A DNA stretch of 64,000 nucleotides from Pontederia crassipes (Eukaryota; Streptophyta; Magnoliopsida; Commelinales; Pontederiaceae), in assembly GCA_030549335.1 (NCBI GenBank), contig CM060191.1, positions 57,857,947 to 57,921,946 of the forward strand, given 5' to 3'. The position numbers and the translations under genes were made by a program. Positions 50,428-62,640 of this stretch are shown piece by piece (the stretch's first letter is position 1; the number at the start of each line of letters is the position of its first letter). The notes beneath the pieces are model-generated. The model saw only the letters and a program-made list of their open reading frames with translations. It made no database searches and was not told where the DNA came from.

Positions 50428-50657
50428 GGGGGAGGAGGATAAGGCGGCGGCGGCGGCGGCGGCGGAGGCGGGGGCTGTGCCGGCGGCGAGAAGGCGAAAG
50501 GGGAAGGAAGCAGTGAGTTGGGATTTATAGGAGGAAGGGGAAGAGGTGGAGGGAGGATTAGTGGGGACGCGTAGTAGATCGACGGAGAAGGACGAAGGCA
50601 TGTTGTGATGGCGTTTGCTGTTGTCGTTGCCGCCGTTGGGACACGCTTGTGCGTTGC

Positions 50658-50665
50658 CTTATATA
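50658..50665 (-). promoter_or_regulatory. TATA box of the NRAMP gene
   Basis: The minus strand reads TATATAAG. A start site about 30 bases on would lie near 50630, so the ATG at 50601 would fall inside the transcript, only about 30 bases from the cap. Confidence 0.5.
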
Positions 50666-50743
50666 CGTAGCTTTCGATCTCTCTCTCTCCCTTCCTGGGA
50701 TTTTGAGGAAACAGGTTATGGGCGTTAGATGCAGAGATACCAT

Positions 50744-52395
50744 TTGATTTTTTTCTCTCCTTTTTGTGATATATGTTTTTTTACCAAGTCTGAGGAAAAA
50801 GAAACAAAATTGTACTCTAAGTCAAAGTGAAATCAAAATTAATAATTTTGATTGACTGAAATATAAAGTCTACTATTTAATTCAATAAATGTAAGGTCAT
50901 TAGTTTCCAAATATATTAACTTGTTCTACTAACTTTTGTTTGCAAAAATCAAATAATTGTTACTATCTAAAAGTGGGATAATGTATCCATGCACATATTC
51001 GGAAACTTAAAGAAAACCAAATTAGAATTAAAATTGCTAATAGTTAGTTCAAATCTAATTTTCATGATTATCGTGAATCAAAATTATTAATAAATAGATA
51101 TAGTTTAACTAACATGCGTACCTCGTGGATACATTATATAAAACGTTAAATTAAAAAAAAACATCTCACAATGTAACCCCATGAATATTTATGACCAGTC
51201 GGCTATTTTTGCAACTCCTTCGAAATTGTATTTGCACTAACGCCTTCAATTCAAATGGTCTTATCTTTTCTTCGACTCCGTAGTCCGTACCTACCACCAA
51301 TACCATTCACATGCTCCAATTTATTAAATAAATCAATAATATTATTATTAAAATTGTTGAATGTTTAAACCAATATTAACTATCTTATCTCAACGCATCA
51401 TATACAATCTAAATGCGACCTTCTAACGAGCCATTTCTTCCCACATTTTTTTCTGGTTTATATCATATTATTAAAATCGTTTAATAATTGATATATCAAG
51501 TCTCTTAAAGCGTTTTTTTAAAGGTAATCTTTATAGATTACTAGGTAATATTGTATTAAATTATCTGGGTCTACCACATTACCTTGTTCACTTGTGACAG
51601 GTAATGAGTAATCTGCATTGTTTAGACAATCCACATTGCATATGAAGTGACAATGTAGATTGTCTATGAGAGGGTAAGCAATCCACATTACCACATGGGT
51701 TGCAATCTTTTAAATTTACTTTCCCCATTTGTCCTTTACAGTTTTATTTAAATAAATTCTAAAATACATTGAATAAATTATAATAATAATTAAATAAATT
51801 ATAAAATTAATCAAATAAATATTATAATTATTATTACTATATTATTATCATATTTTAAAAATATTAATTATTTTATAAATTTTAATTTTATGGGTGAGAT
51901 TATATATTTGTAATTTAATTTTACGAAGTTAAAAAAAATTATATATCTAAACATAATTTTTTTATTAGGGGTATATTGGTAAAAATTATATATTAACTCA
52001 TAAATATGTATTTTTTTTATAAATATTGTCAGATAGATTACTTATGCATACTAAACAAAGTAATGTACATTGCTGATAATTTAACAAGTGGCAATCTTTC
52101 TGAGAGGCAATCTACATTGATAGGTAATGTTGAATGGCAATGCAATGAACGCACCCTTAAGGTTAGGGTGACTATAATATAATGTATTATAAAATAATAC
52201 ACCATAATAATTATTATACTATGGTTTTTTCTCACTATTTTTCATGTTTTGTTTTGATTTTTTTTTAAAGAGTGTCATTTCGGGTTCTTTTCTTATATAA
52301 AATAATATACCATAGTATATGTTTTATTTTTTTTAAAGAAGAAAATAAAAGAGTATATAATGATGAAATCTAACTTTTATATACAAAGGTTCATA
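50744..52395. other. Intergenic, AT-rich, possible MITE
   Basis: No gene. At 51515-52158 both ends carry GGTAAT/ATTACC and GCAATC motifs in inverted orientation, and the right end reads GAACGCACCCTTAAG; the borders are too diverged to define an element. Confidence 0.4.
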
Positions 52396-52472
52396 CCGCG
52401 GGGTGCGAACCGCCTGCACCCCCCACGGGCTACGAGCTTGGGCCTAACAGGTCCTCCGCTTCCGCCACAGAT
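52396..52472 (-). repeat. tRNA-like sequence, possible SINE head
   Basis: Minus strand: GTGGCGGAAGCGGAGG resembles an A box and GGCGGTTCGCACCCC a B box with a T stem, separated by about 45 bases. The 5' and 3' acceptor strands do not pair, so it is not scored as a tRNA gene. It is a GC-rich island in AT-rich DNA. Confidence 0.35.
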
Positions 52473-55313
52473 ACTTTTTTCATAATTTTACGTACAAGGT
52501 TCATAATTTAATGCACATCAACAACCTATCATGTGATAGTACATTAGATGCATTTATCATCATAATAACATGCCATGACACATTGTCATTATACACATAT
52601 GAAGACATACATAATAACATGCATGCCATGAACCAATTTGCAATCTTTAATGTTATAACAATATGCATTTCATTCATAATATAATACTTATACAACTTAC
52701 GATTATTCGGCATATCATCATCATTAGAATAATCTTATACTCAACATGGCAAATTATCATTATACATTCTTAATGTATGAAAGACATAATATTCAAACAT
52801 CATAGCGTTCATTATATTAGCATCATACTTGAAAATATCATAACATCATACATCAACATTCACTACATTATCATCATACCTCAATAGTATTTTTGCATAT
52901 CATTCTTTTATTTACTTTGTTACATAACATTTTAAAAAGTTGCTTTGTAACTCCATTTGCATTACTTAGTTACATTAGGTCATTACTTTCTTTCTTTCAT
53001 TAATTGACATGCTTTAACATTTTTTCAGAATTATTTTATAACCCTTTGAATATTCATTCATTTTTTTCTTCATCATGTCACATCTTTAAAGTTCATTATG
53101 ACTTCATTATTTAAATTTTCATATGATATTTTTCATATTTACTTAATTGAAAGTACATAATAATATCTAGCTAGGTCATTATGTTCTTAGGAGATCTTAA
53201 TCATCTTGTGGTGATAGACATTATTTTTGAATAAGTCGCATAAATAATTATAAATGAACAAAGGCACTACAAAGCACTATACATTAGGAAATCAATACAA
53301 TTGGAAGGTATGTAAATATTTAAAGAAAAAGTCAGAATATTACCATAACAAGAGTTAGACATAAAAAATATAATATATCACTTTCCATCTTTAACAAATT
53401 TCATGCATTATCAATTTATAATGTTCAATTTTTATTGATTCTATTTTTTTTTTTTGCAAAGTAGATTTCCATAGAAATTACATATAAAATTTATGAATTT
53501 ATTTCTTCAGCATTTTTTCTCAAAAATTCATAAAAGTATCAAAATTTGTTTACTGCATAGTATTATGATAGTAGACATTAAAATATTAATAACTACTTCT
53601 GAATTTTTTTATTTTTTTTTAAAATGCTATAGAAAGGTAAAACAAACTCTTAACTGATATATAAATTTCAAACCCTAATACAATCGTTTCAAAATATGAT
53701 AGATTATATAATTTGGTCTCGTTGTTATCTGAAGCAACATGATAGAAGTTCAATTCTTTTACCATGATTATTTTTATACATTTCCAAAAACATGATTATT
53801 TTATAGAAAATAGATTTAGAGACATTTCATTCATGTATTATTTGTATTTTTTGAATAAGTAAACTATATCCAAATAATTATTGGATCACGAATTTAAGTA
53901 GATTACTTATACAACCCTCAATCAGAATCTCTATTAATAACAAAGTATTATTGAGAGAGATTTGAATCTTCTTTATATATCTTTGGGACTTTAGATCTAA
54001 AATCTTTCTTCGCATACCTCTTAGCCTCCTCCTTCTTCCTCTAAGTCTTCTTGTCTTTACCCTAGTGTCATTGATCTTCACCTTCTTCTCCTATGATCAT
54101 GAATATTGATTTACAACTTGATTACTGCTTGATCAATAATTTAATATTATTAAATTAAATATTGTTTTTATCTGCTCATAACGATTATTGATTCCTTTTA
54201 GTTGACCATTTGATTTTATTTCAAACTTTATGTATGGAGTATTTCACACTCATGAGTTTTTTTTACCTGGATTTGTGCATGTGAATAGATATGGATAGAT
54301 ATAACATAAGATGATCATAATTTTGTTTATTTTATATTTTAGATCTTAATTTTGCCTATTTTATATTGTGCCAAAAATAAAAGAAGAAATTGATGTATAA
54401 AATTATATAAGGTTCCTGAAGTGGTGTACTGAGTGCGTATTCGGGACCTATGTTCCATGAACATTACACTTATCAGCATTCAAATTTTCAGCACTAAATT
54501 ATAAATTTAGAGAGTTTTGTTAATAAACTTGTCGAAATTAAGCACTTAATTTTTTCATTGAATTTCATCCAAAGTTTTATTAAACTTATTTTCTATAATT
54601 ATGAGACATAATTATGCCCTAATTTCTTATTGAAACAAATTAAAATTAAAATAATCAATATGGTAAAAACAAATTATTATTTAATAACCATATTTAATAG
54701 AATATTGTGCTCATGAAATTTTTTATTTTTATATTAAAAGAGTAAGAATAAAATTGACACTTCATAAATAATTTAACAGAAATTGAATGAAACTTAATGA
54801 AAAAACATTTAAATTTCAAATTATGGTTAGCTAAAAAAATTTATAAATTTATAATTTACAGTTAGACAAGGGAAAACCATAGTGCGATGGGTTGTTAAAA
54901 AAAAATGGGTCATGCTTGCTCACACTTTAGATGTTGACATATCAATAATAAAAAAAGGAGGAATCTGTCGTGAGGCGTAGCAAGCAAGCAGTGGAAGGGA
55001 TTGAGCGGCCACGTTTTAGATAACAAATTTAGTTCTGATATGATAAGATTTTCTGACAGCATTCGATGAGGGCTACGTCCTAGAAACTATCGTCATCGAG
55101 GACGTTCGGGTAACTCCATCCCAAAATGGAATAAAGTTGCGTGAGTTTTTAATGTTTAGTCGCTATTTTTGGAATAGTTTCTTTAAGGCCTGAAAAAATG
55201 AGATTTCTTTTCAAGCCCCTCAATTATTATATATATTTTATCATAATATTATTTCGATTAATGAAGTTCGCAATAATTGCATATATATATGGTTTTATTA
55301 TAGTTTATAAATT
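52473..55313. other. Intergenic, very AT-rich
   Basis: No gene or bounded repeat seen. A T-rich run lies near 53440. ATCATACAT-like motifs recur loosely at 52500-52900. Confidence 0.5.
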
Positions 55314-57783
55314 TTTAGAATAAATTACATCAAATACCTTTCAACTTTGACATTTTCCCAACATTATCTTTTAACTTCACTTTATAATAAGATTGTACTC
55401 AATCTTTTAATTTATTTTATTAAATGTCATTTTCATCGATGATCGATCGTTTCCGGTGTGGTACTGACGTGGCGCCCACGCGACGATGTTCCCTCTCCTC
55501 TACGCAATTAATTTGCTGATGTGGCAAGATTAGAAATATTAAAAAATAAAAATGAAAGGTGGCTAAGAAAGGGGCAACCTTCAATTGAGAAGGGCGACGA
55601 AGCTCGTAAAATGAGGAACAACTGGAAAATGATGGTCTTAAGGGGTGATGCCCCCATCTACGCGTCGTCGGCCAGGTCTCAAGTGCGGGAGTGGGGGAGG
55701 GGAGGCCCCCTTCTCTGCGTTCTGTCCGGGCGCACGGAAAGGGGGAATGGTGGCCCCCTTCTACGCGTTGCCGATGACTGGCCCCTTCTGCGCATCACCA
55801 TCAACGCTCAGGGGAGACATCATCCCCCTTTTTTGCTGTCAGCGTAGGGCGTGGATGTAGGATCGAAAGCACCAAGAGGGGGGTGAATTGGTATATAAAA
55901 ATTTAGAACCGAAAAAGACGTTGAAGTAAATTTAAAGCGAATACGATCACAAGCAAGTAAATGATAGGTAATAAAAGCACAAGAGAAGTAAGAGAAGAGA
56001 AAGACGCGATATATTGACGAGATTCGGCCCAACCTTTGGCCTACGTCTCCGCTCCAACTCCTCAACCTTAAGACCGTCGGAGATTCACTATCTTTCTCTT
56101 TTCTTATAGAGAGAGAATAATCCTTTCTACACCACAATGCCTTCTTCTTTGCTCAAGAGGTAAGGTACATCTCTTCTTACAAGGAGCTCTAAAAAACTAT
56201 CTAAACAAGAATTCCCTCCAAGACTCTTCTTCTTACAAATAGTATTCTCACTAAGAAACTAGAAGAGGGAAGTGATGATTTGCAACTTTTGCTCAAGAAA
56301 AATGCTTTGAATTTGAAGAGAGCTCATGATATGATTTGCCTTACTTGGATGATCTTCCTTCAATCTTTTGGATCCCTTTTATAAGCTTCTCTTGAAGATT
56401 TGACCGTTGTAAAATAATTCAAAAAGCTTTTGCTGTCAGCCCTGAATCGGTCGACCATTTTATTATCGATCGTCCGTTCTGTACAGTAACTAGCTGTTAT
56501 TCTGTCTGTCGATTCTACAGCGGTCGCCCAAATCGATCGTCCGTTTAATAAAAAATTATATCCATTATTTTATCTTTTATGTGCAGTTTACCGTTGATAT
56601 TAGGCCATAGAAGAATTATAGCCGTTCTTACTTTCATAACGGTCGCCCGAAAGTGAATCGGTCGACCGATGCTGAAGTTCTATCCATTCTGTGATTAGCG
56701 ATCGATCCAATCTTCTATTTCGGTCGTCCATTTTCTTCATAACGGTCGCCCGAAAGTGAATCGGTCGACTGATGCTGAAGTTCTGTCCATTCTGTGATTA
56801 ATGGTCGATCCAATCTTTTATTTCGATCGTCCATTTTCTTCATAACGGTCGACCGCTATAAGATCGATCGTCCGTTCTTATAGGTTGATCCTTTATGTGA
56901 TTAGCGGATGTTCCATCCTCCATTTTGGTCGTCCACTATCTTCAATAACGATCGACCGGTTATAAATCGGTCGTCCATTTTTCCGCGGTTGTTCCATTCT
57001 ATGATTAACGGACGCTCCATCATTGATTTCGGTCGTCCATTATCTATCATAATGGTCGACCGTTATATTATCGGTCGCCCGTTTTTACTGCAAATAAAAA
57101 CTTCAACTATTTTTCTTCAAAAAATGTTAAACATGTTCACACTATCACTTTAAGCATAATTAGTACATCATCTTTCTTGTTTGCTATCATCAAAATACAT
57201 GGAATATGGTCATGAGACCAACAATGGAAGGGAGCATCCCCCCTTTAGTCGCTGGCGTCGAGCACGAAAGGAGGGCATCATCTCCCTTTTCACCCGTCGA
57301 CGTCGAATGTGTGGGGGGATGCCCCCTTCTACGCGTTGCCGGCGACGCGTAGAAAGGGGGCACAGGGGCAACGTCCCCCCTTTTCGATTGACATTGTCGA
57401 GCGTAGGAGGGGGTGGGTGATGCCCCCTTTTGCATGTCACCGGCGACGCGCAGAGGGGGCATCGTCCCCCTCCCCCCCTTTCTGTCGCCTGCAATGCGTA
57501 GAATGGGGCATCACCCCTCTTTTCGTGCGTTGGCGACATCATCGGTGACGTAGAGGGGGTGACACCCCCCTTTTTAGTTATTTTTTAATATTATTTATCT
57601 TGTTAATATTTCCATGTGCACAAATTGCTTGCGTGGAGAAGAAAGAAAAATATCGTGTGGGCGCCACATCAGCACGATCGGGAAACAACCGATGTAGGTG
57701 AAAAAGACATTTGGTGAAACAAGTTAAAAGATGGAGGACAGTCTTGCTACAAAATGAAGTTGGAGGATACAATTTACTCTAAA
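55314..57783. mobile_element. Foldback Mutator-like element with a nested LTR
   Basis: The left arm (55314-55540) and the right arm (57783-57580, other strand) share TTTAGARTAAATT, ATCTTTTAAYTT, TGACGTGGCGCCCAC-like and TATTAAAAAATAA in order. The inner parts (55620-55850 and 57230-57575) are GC-rich with repeated CCCCCTTCTACGCGTTG and CGTAGAAAGGGGG motifs. The arms also match the smaller element at 61362-62095. The middle is a later LTR insertion (55856-57223). Confidence 0.65.
55856..57223 (+). mobile_element. Solo LTR, SIRE-like copia type (tentative)
   Basis: The segment starts TGTAGGATCGAAAGCACC, followed by AGAGGGGGGTGAATTGG, a start seen in plant SIRE-type copia LTRs. It ends ATGAGACCAACA. 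Flanking 5-mers gtgga (55851-55855) and atgga (57224-57228) agree at four of five positions. Several GGTCGACCG / GGTCGTCC motifs recur at 56440-57080. No coding sequence is seen. Confidence 0.55.
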
Positions 57784-58589
57784 CTTTTAACATGCATGAA
57801 TCTTAATTGGCAATTTGTATATTGTAACAATCAGGAAAAAAGATAAAATAATAATTTGTTGTTAACAATATGGAGAAGATCCCAACCCCATTAAAATAAA
57901 TCTAAAAAACCTTGATAGTAACCCCCAAATAACATCCTCGTAACCCTATGATTCAGCAATATAATTAGATCTTTGCAAAAGAGAAAAGAGGTTTGAACCC
58001 CTCTTTTCTTCCTCCTCCCTTCTTGTTTCCTCTCACGAGTTCTCTGGACGCACCCATTGGATGATCGCCGACAAGGAACAATGACGCTTGATCAAGAGGA
58101 AACATCAAATGGACAATATGATCATGTGGGCAAAAATAGGAATTACCTTGATTAATTCCACTTTATAATAGATTTTGAACTAAATTTGATCAAATCCCAT
58201 TCAAGTTTTCCTTCCTTGTTGTCGAACAAAGCATGCATAATATTATGACTCAAATGATTTTATATGTTCTTCGTTGTCACAAAGAAATCGAATTACATTA
58301 TGTTAATGCCAAGGCTTTAAAGAATGCCTTGATTATGCAATGGTTATGGATAAAAGTTCAATGGTTGTGTTGCTTTGCTCGTCCGAAAAATCTGTAGTTG
58401 ACATCGACTTGACAACTTGTTGAATGCTAGTAGATTGGTATTATTATGATGATTGTCTTTATATGATTGACTTGATGTGTTATGGTCGTTCATGTCGTGT
58501 GCTAGTTTGATAAGATGAACATGACATCTTTTCATGATATGATCTATTTAAGAAAATATCAATACAGAAAGTTATCAACATTCTATGCG
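57784..58589. other. Intergenic, probably retroelement-derived
   Basis: No gene. TGTAACAATCAGG at about 57826 could be an LTR start belonging with the fragment that follows, but this is not supported by similarity. Confidence 0.35.
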
Positions 58590-59708
58590 CCTTAAGAACC
58601 CGATCCGAGTTCCATGAACCCGATTAGGGTTCATCATGAAACTCGACCGGCTCATTCGTCTCCTGAGCCAAGTTTAGCCCATTATGCCTTTTGCCCCTGG
58701 AACACAGCCTGATTGATCCTAAACTCGGCTCGAGTTAGCAGATGCCAAAACCCTCTCGACATATTATTATTCGGCCTGGATTTCCTAAAACTCCCGCTCA
58801 AGTTTGTCGCACATCAAATCGTGACATTTTTTTCAAGCTCGGCCTTAGTCCACCCTATACTCGGGCCGAGCTCCATCACAAAATTTGGCTCGAGTTTCCC
58901 TATACTCAACTTGAGCTCTGCCCTACTAAAACCTCCTCCTTTCTTTTAAGAACCCAGAATTCGACTCGAATTTTTCCTTCAATTGTCCGAATTTTGCTTA
59001 TCATTCGATCCTTGATTCTTAAATTACACTCAAATACTGATTACAAATAATGTAAAGATAATTGAGATGTTAACATGTTGAAAGATAAACATTGGGTAAA
59101 TCAAATGCATTATCGTTATCATTCATTATTAAGAATCACTTCCTTCCATTTTGAGAGAGCATTTGTGCTTGATCACCATTGACGTTGTATTATTTGCTCG
59201 CCGCACAAATAATTAAATAAAGAATCCATACTATAATAATGAAAGGATGAAGAATCTCAAAGTCATCGTCAAAATCATTAACCATTATAACTGTTGAACA
59301 AAGTAACTAAATCACTGCTAACGAATAAAGTAGCAAATCACTATTACCGAATATGACCACGAATCAACTATTACTAAATATGATTATCGAATATGAACAC
59401 CAAATCATTGTTATCGAATATGACCATAGAATCACTATAACTGAATATGACCAACGAACATGTCTATCGAATGATTGTTCATTGTCGATTATTATCACCA
59501 TCATTAAATGATATTTTCCAATATAATATAGCTCATTGATTACATGTTTACTAATTATTCTTATCAATATTGTTATAAATCTCTTGATCCCACCTCGAGC
59601 AAAGGTATGCCATTGATTTAGATTTATCGATTATTCTAAGTAAATATTATTCATTATATATTACCATTGTTTATCCACTTGAACTGAATATTATTCATTG
59701 TATATTAT

Positions 59709-61232
59709 TAGAGATGGACAAACAGGCCGTGTCATGCCGTGCTCGGGCCAGTCAACCCGTGTTTGACCGTGTAGCGGGTTGCGTCGTCAGCCCATTTTGA
59801 AAACGGGCCATGTTGTGCCACACGGTCCGTTTTAGACCCGGGCACGATCTGGGCGTGGCCTGACCGGGCCGGCCGGGTCGAGCCGGGTCAGACGACCAAT
59901 TTTTTTTGCCTTTCAATTTGAGCTTTTATAATTTTTAATTTACTTATTAAATTATTATATTATATATGACTTAGTGAGTAGTGATTACTTTAATTATTAA
60001 TTATTCTATAATATATGACTTAGTGAGTAGTGACTACTTTAATTATTATATAAATAATTATATAGTTAAATTTTTAAATACATTAAGTCATTAATTCATA
60101 ATTATTAAGTAAATAAATTTTTAAATGGATAATTGAGTACAAAGTAATAACTAATAGGTTATAAGTTATAACTTATAACCTTATACATAAATTGGTAAGT
60201 GTTTAATAAATATATATTAGCAGTATTAGTATACTAGTATAGATAGTTAAGTACTAATTTACTAATTACTATATACTATGTTATAACTAGATTATACTAA
60301 GTAAGTTAGTATTTAACTATCTTGTAAGTTATAACTTATATAGTAATTTACTATATACAACTTAGTACTAAAGTTAGAATTAAATCAAAAGTATCATTTA
60401 AAGTTCAAACTTTCTAATTTTTAATTTACTTTTTATATAATATATGTTAGTATTATTCTATAATCTATAATATATGACTTTAGTTTAGTGACTGTTAGCT
60501 ACTTTAATTATTATTATATAATAATTATATAGTTAAAATTTTCAAACGCTCATTAAGTAATTATGATATCATACTCACAACTAATTTCAAGAGAAAAGAC
60601 AATATCACTCGAAATGGGTCTAAGAGCGACTATTGTGAGAATGTTATCTTAATTATTCAATGAGAGAAGATGAGATTAAGAGAGAGATGTGAGAGGAGAG
60701 AGAGAGAGAGAGTGAGTGAGAGAGAGAGAGAGAGTGAGTGAGTGAGAGAGAGAGAGAGAGTGAGAGAGATGAAGGGAAAAAGAATGAGAGTGAGCAAGTG
60801 TGAAGAAGGGGGAGGGAGTTCGGTCGTATTTTATAGGTGGCGGAGGCGGTTCGACACGACCCGTGTTGTACTAAACACGGCCCGTGTTGTACTCTTAGCA
60901 TGTCCGTGACCATTGGTCTGTGTTTGTGTTGTCAAATTGAGACAACACAAGTGGTGTGATTTTAGCGTGGGTCGTGTTTATGCATCATGTGTGGTTCGTG
61001 TCGGTGCGTGAAAAAAAATCCGTGCGAAAACGGCCGTGTCGTGTCAAATCTGTGTTCACCGTGCCCGAGACGTGTCGTACTCACAATGTAGAAGGCTGAC
61101 TCGGCACGGAATGGCATGATACGGCCCATTTTTCCATGCGTGGGTTGTGTCCGTGCCGAGCTAGACCGGCACGACTTTTGGGCGGGCCGGCGGCATGCTG
61201 GGTCGTGCGGTCCGCCCGAAATTCCATCTCTA
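59709..61232 (-). mobile_element. Non-autonomous hAT of the 20-kb family
   Basis: Ends are TAGAGATGGACAAACAGG and, on the other strand, TAGAGATGGAATTTCGGGCG. Target duplications tatattat (59701-59708) and tatattac (61233-61240) match at seven of eight. The left 200 bases match the right end of the hAT at 20310-24242 in inverted orientation and the right end matches its left end, so it lies in reverse. The transposase has been replaced by AT-rich DNA and a GA repeat. Confidence 0.9.
60691..60769. repeat. (GA)n / GAGT compound microsatellite
   Basis: GA runs interrupted by GTGAGTGA units, inside the hAT copy. Confidence 0.92.
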
Positions 61233-61361
61233 TATATTACCATTGTTTACCCACTTGAACCGCAAAGCTCGCGAAAAAATTATCTTTCCTGTGTTTGAGA
61301 TAGTAGATGAAATGTACTGCGATGATATATCATCCCGGTAATGACAAAACACATGAACTTA

Positions 61362-62095
61362 GAAAAAATTAAACCAAATGCCCTCCAACTTTAACGTTTG
61401 CTCAATGATGCCCTTCAATTTTACTTTATAGTACGAATGCCCTCCATCTTTTAACTCGTTTCACCTAGTGCCTTCCTTACCTACGATCGGCGGTCTCCCG
61501 GTCACGGAGCTGATATGGCGCTGACACAATGTCTCTCTTCTCTCCACATTGACATTGCAATGATGAAACAATATTAAAAAGCTTAAAAAAATAATTAAGA
61601 AAACAAAAAATGCCACGTCGCACAGACACGCATTGGAGCCCTCACCGGAGCTGGGGGTCGCATCCCCGCGAGCTCTCGCCGGAGCTCACGGGGGCGACCC
61701 CCCTTTTGCCTACGTGCGTGCGTCGGTGATGCACGCAAGCAAAAGGGGGGGGGGGTCGCCGATGCACGCACGCCAGCAAAGGCCCCCTCCGAGCTCCGAC
61801 GAGAGCTCGTAGGGGGACAACCCCAACTTCGGCGGAGGGCTCCGATGTGCGTTTGTGCGACGTGGCATTTTTTAATTTTTTTAATATTGTCATGTCAATG
61901 CAATATCAATGTGGAGAGGAGAGAGACATTGTGTTAACGCCACATCAGCTCTGTGACCAAAAGATCGCCAATCGTAGGTAAGGAGGGCACCGATTGAAAT
62001 GAGTTAAAAGATGGAAGCATTTGTATTACAAAGTAAAGTTGGAGGACATCGCTGAGTAAACAATAAAGTTTGAGGACATTTGATATAATTTTTCC
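61362..62095. mobile_element. Foldback Mutator-like MITE, 734 bp
   Basis: The two halves are inverted copies of each other for over 230 bases from each end (CAAATGYCCTC, ATCTTTTAACTC, CCTACGATYGGCG, CACATTGAYATTGCA). The centre is a GC-rich set of GAGCTC / GGGGGTCGCC palindromes (61640-61850). A 10-bp direct duplication, catgaactta, flanks it at 61352-61361 and 62096-62105, close to the 9 bp of Mutator elements. Confidence 0.85.
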
Positions 62096-62333
62096 CATGA
62101 ACTTAAAAACCTATCTATCTTTTATTTTATATTCTAAAATGAATTTGATAACTCTTAAAACTTCTGCACCGTATGGATTTTATCTTTTAGTTTTTATTAG
62201 TTCATCACTTTTCATTTGTTGACATGTCTCGTGTATTGACCGGCCTCAATCACATATTTGGTCAAAGTCATAATAATTGTAGCGTCTTGAGATCAATTTT
62301 TGTCATGTGCATCGGTTATGGGGCATTACATAT

Positions 62334-62640
62334 GCAGTTAGAGATATATTAAATATGAATCCTTAGATTTGACCCTATATTTCGAATTGAGATAAAGAAA
62401 TGTCCAATTTGAACCGAGAATCAAATCGAAACGTCTCCATTATCCCTATAGATTTCATTGTGATTTTAAAATGCATCTTTTAATGAAATTATATATCTTC
62501 TTATTCAAGGCATATAATTAAATTTCATGTAATAAATTTCATACATATACAAATTCATTACCAAATATATTATATAACATGTCCTAATCAAATAATTGAA
62601 TAGGTTATATGAAATATTTGTTATCTTGATTTGATGGATA
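62334..62640. other. Intergenic between two LTRs
   Basis: AT-rich; no primer-binding site or coding frame after the LTR end at 62333. Confidence 0.4.

Larger units (their letters stand above)
58590..62333 (+). mobile_element. Gypsy-type LTR fragment with two nested elements
   Basis: 58590-59050 is rich in GAACCCG/CTCGGC motifs like the other gypsy LTRs here (43.2-43.6 and 63.7-64 kb). 61240-61361 plus 62106-62333 matches the end of the LTR at 4621-5956 and finishes GGGGCATTACA. A hAT copy and a foldback MITE interrupt it. The left border is unknown. Confidence 0.5.

Noticed and set aside
49786..50530. Long open frames opposite NRAMP exon 1
   Set aside because: Shadow of a GC-rich exon; the minus frame has clear NRAMP motifs and proper splice sites.
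55521..55860. Overlapping frames around 55.5-55.9 kb as a gene
   Set aside because: They lie in the GC-rich inner arm of a foldback element with a mirrored copy at 57.2-57.5 kb.
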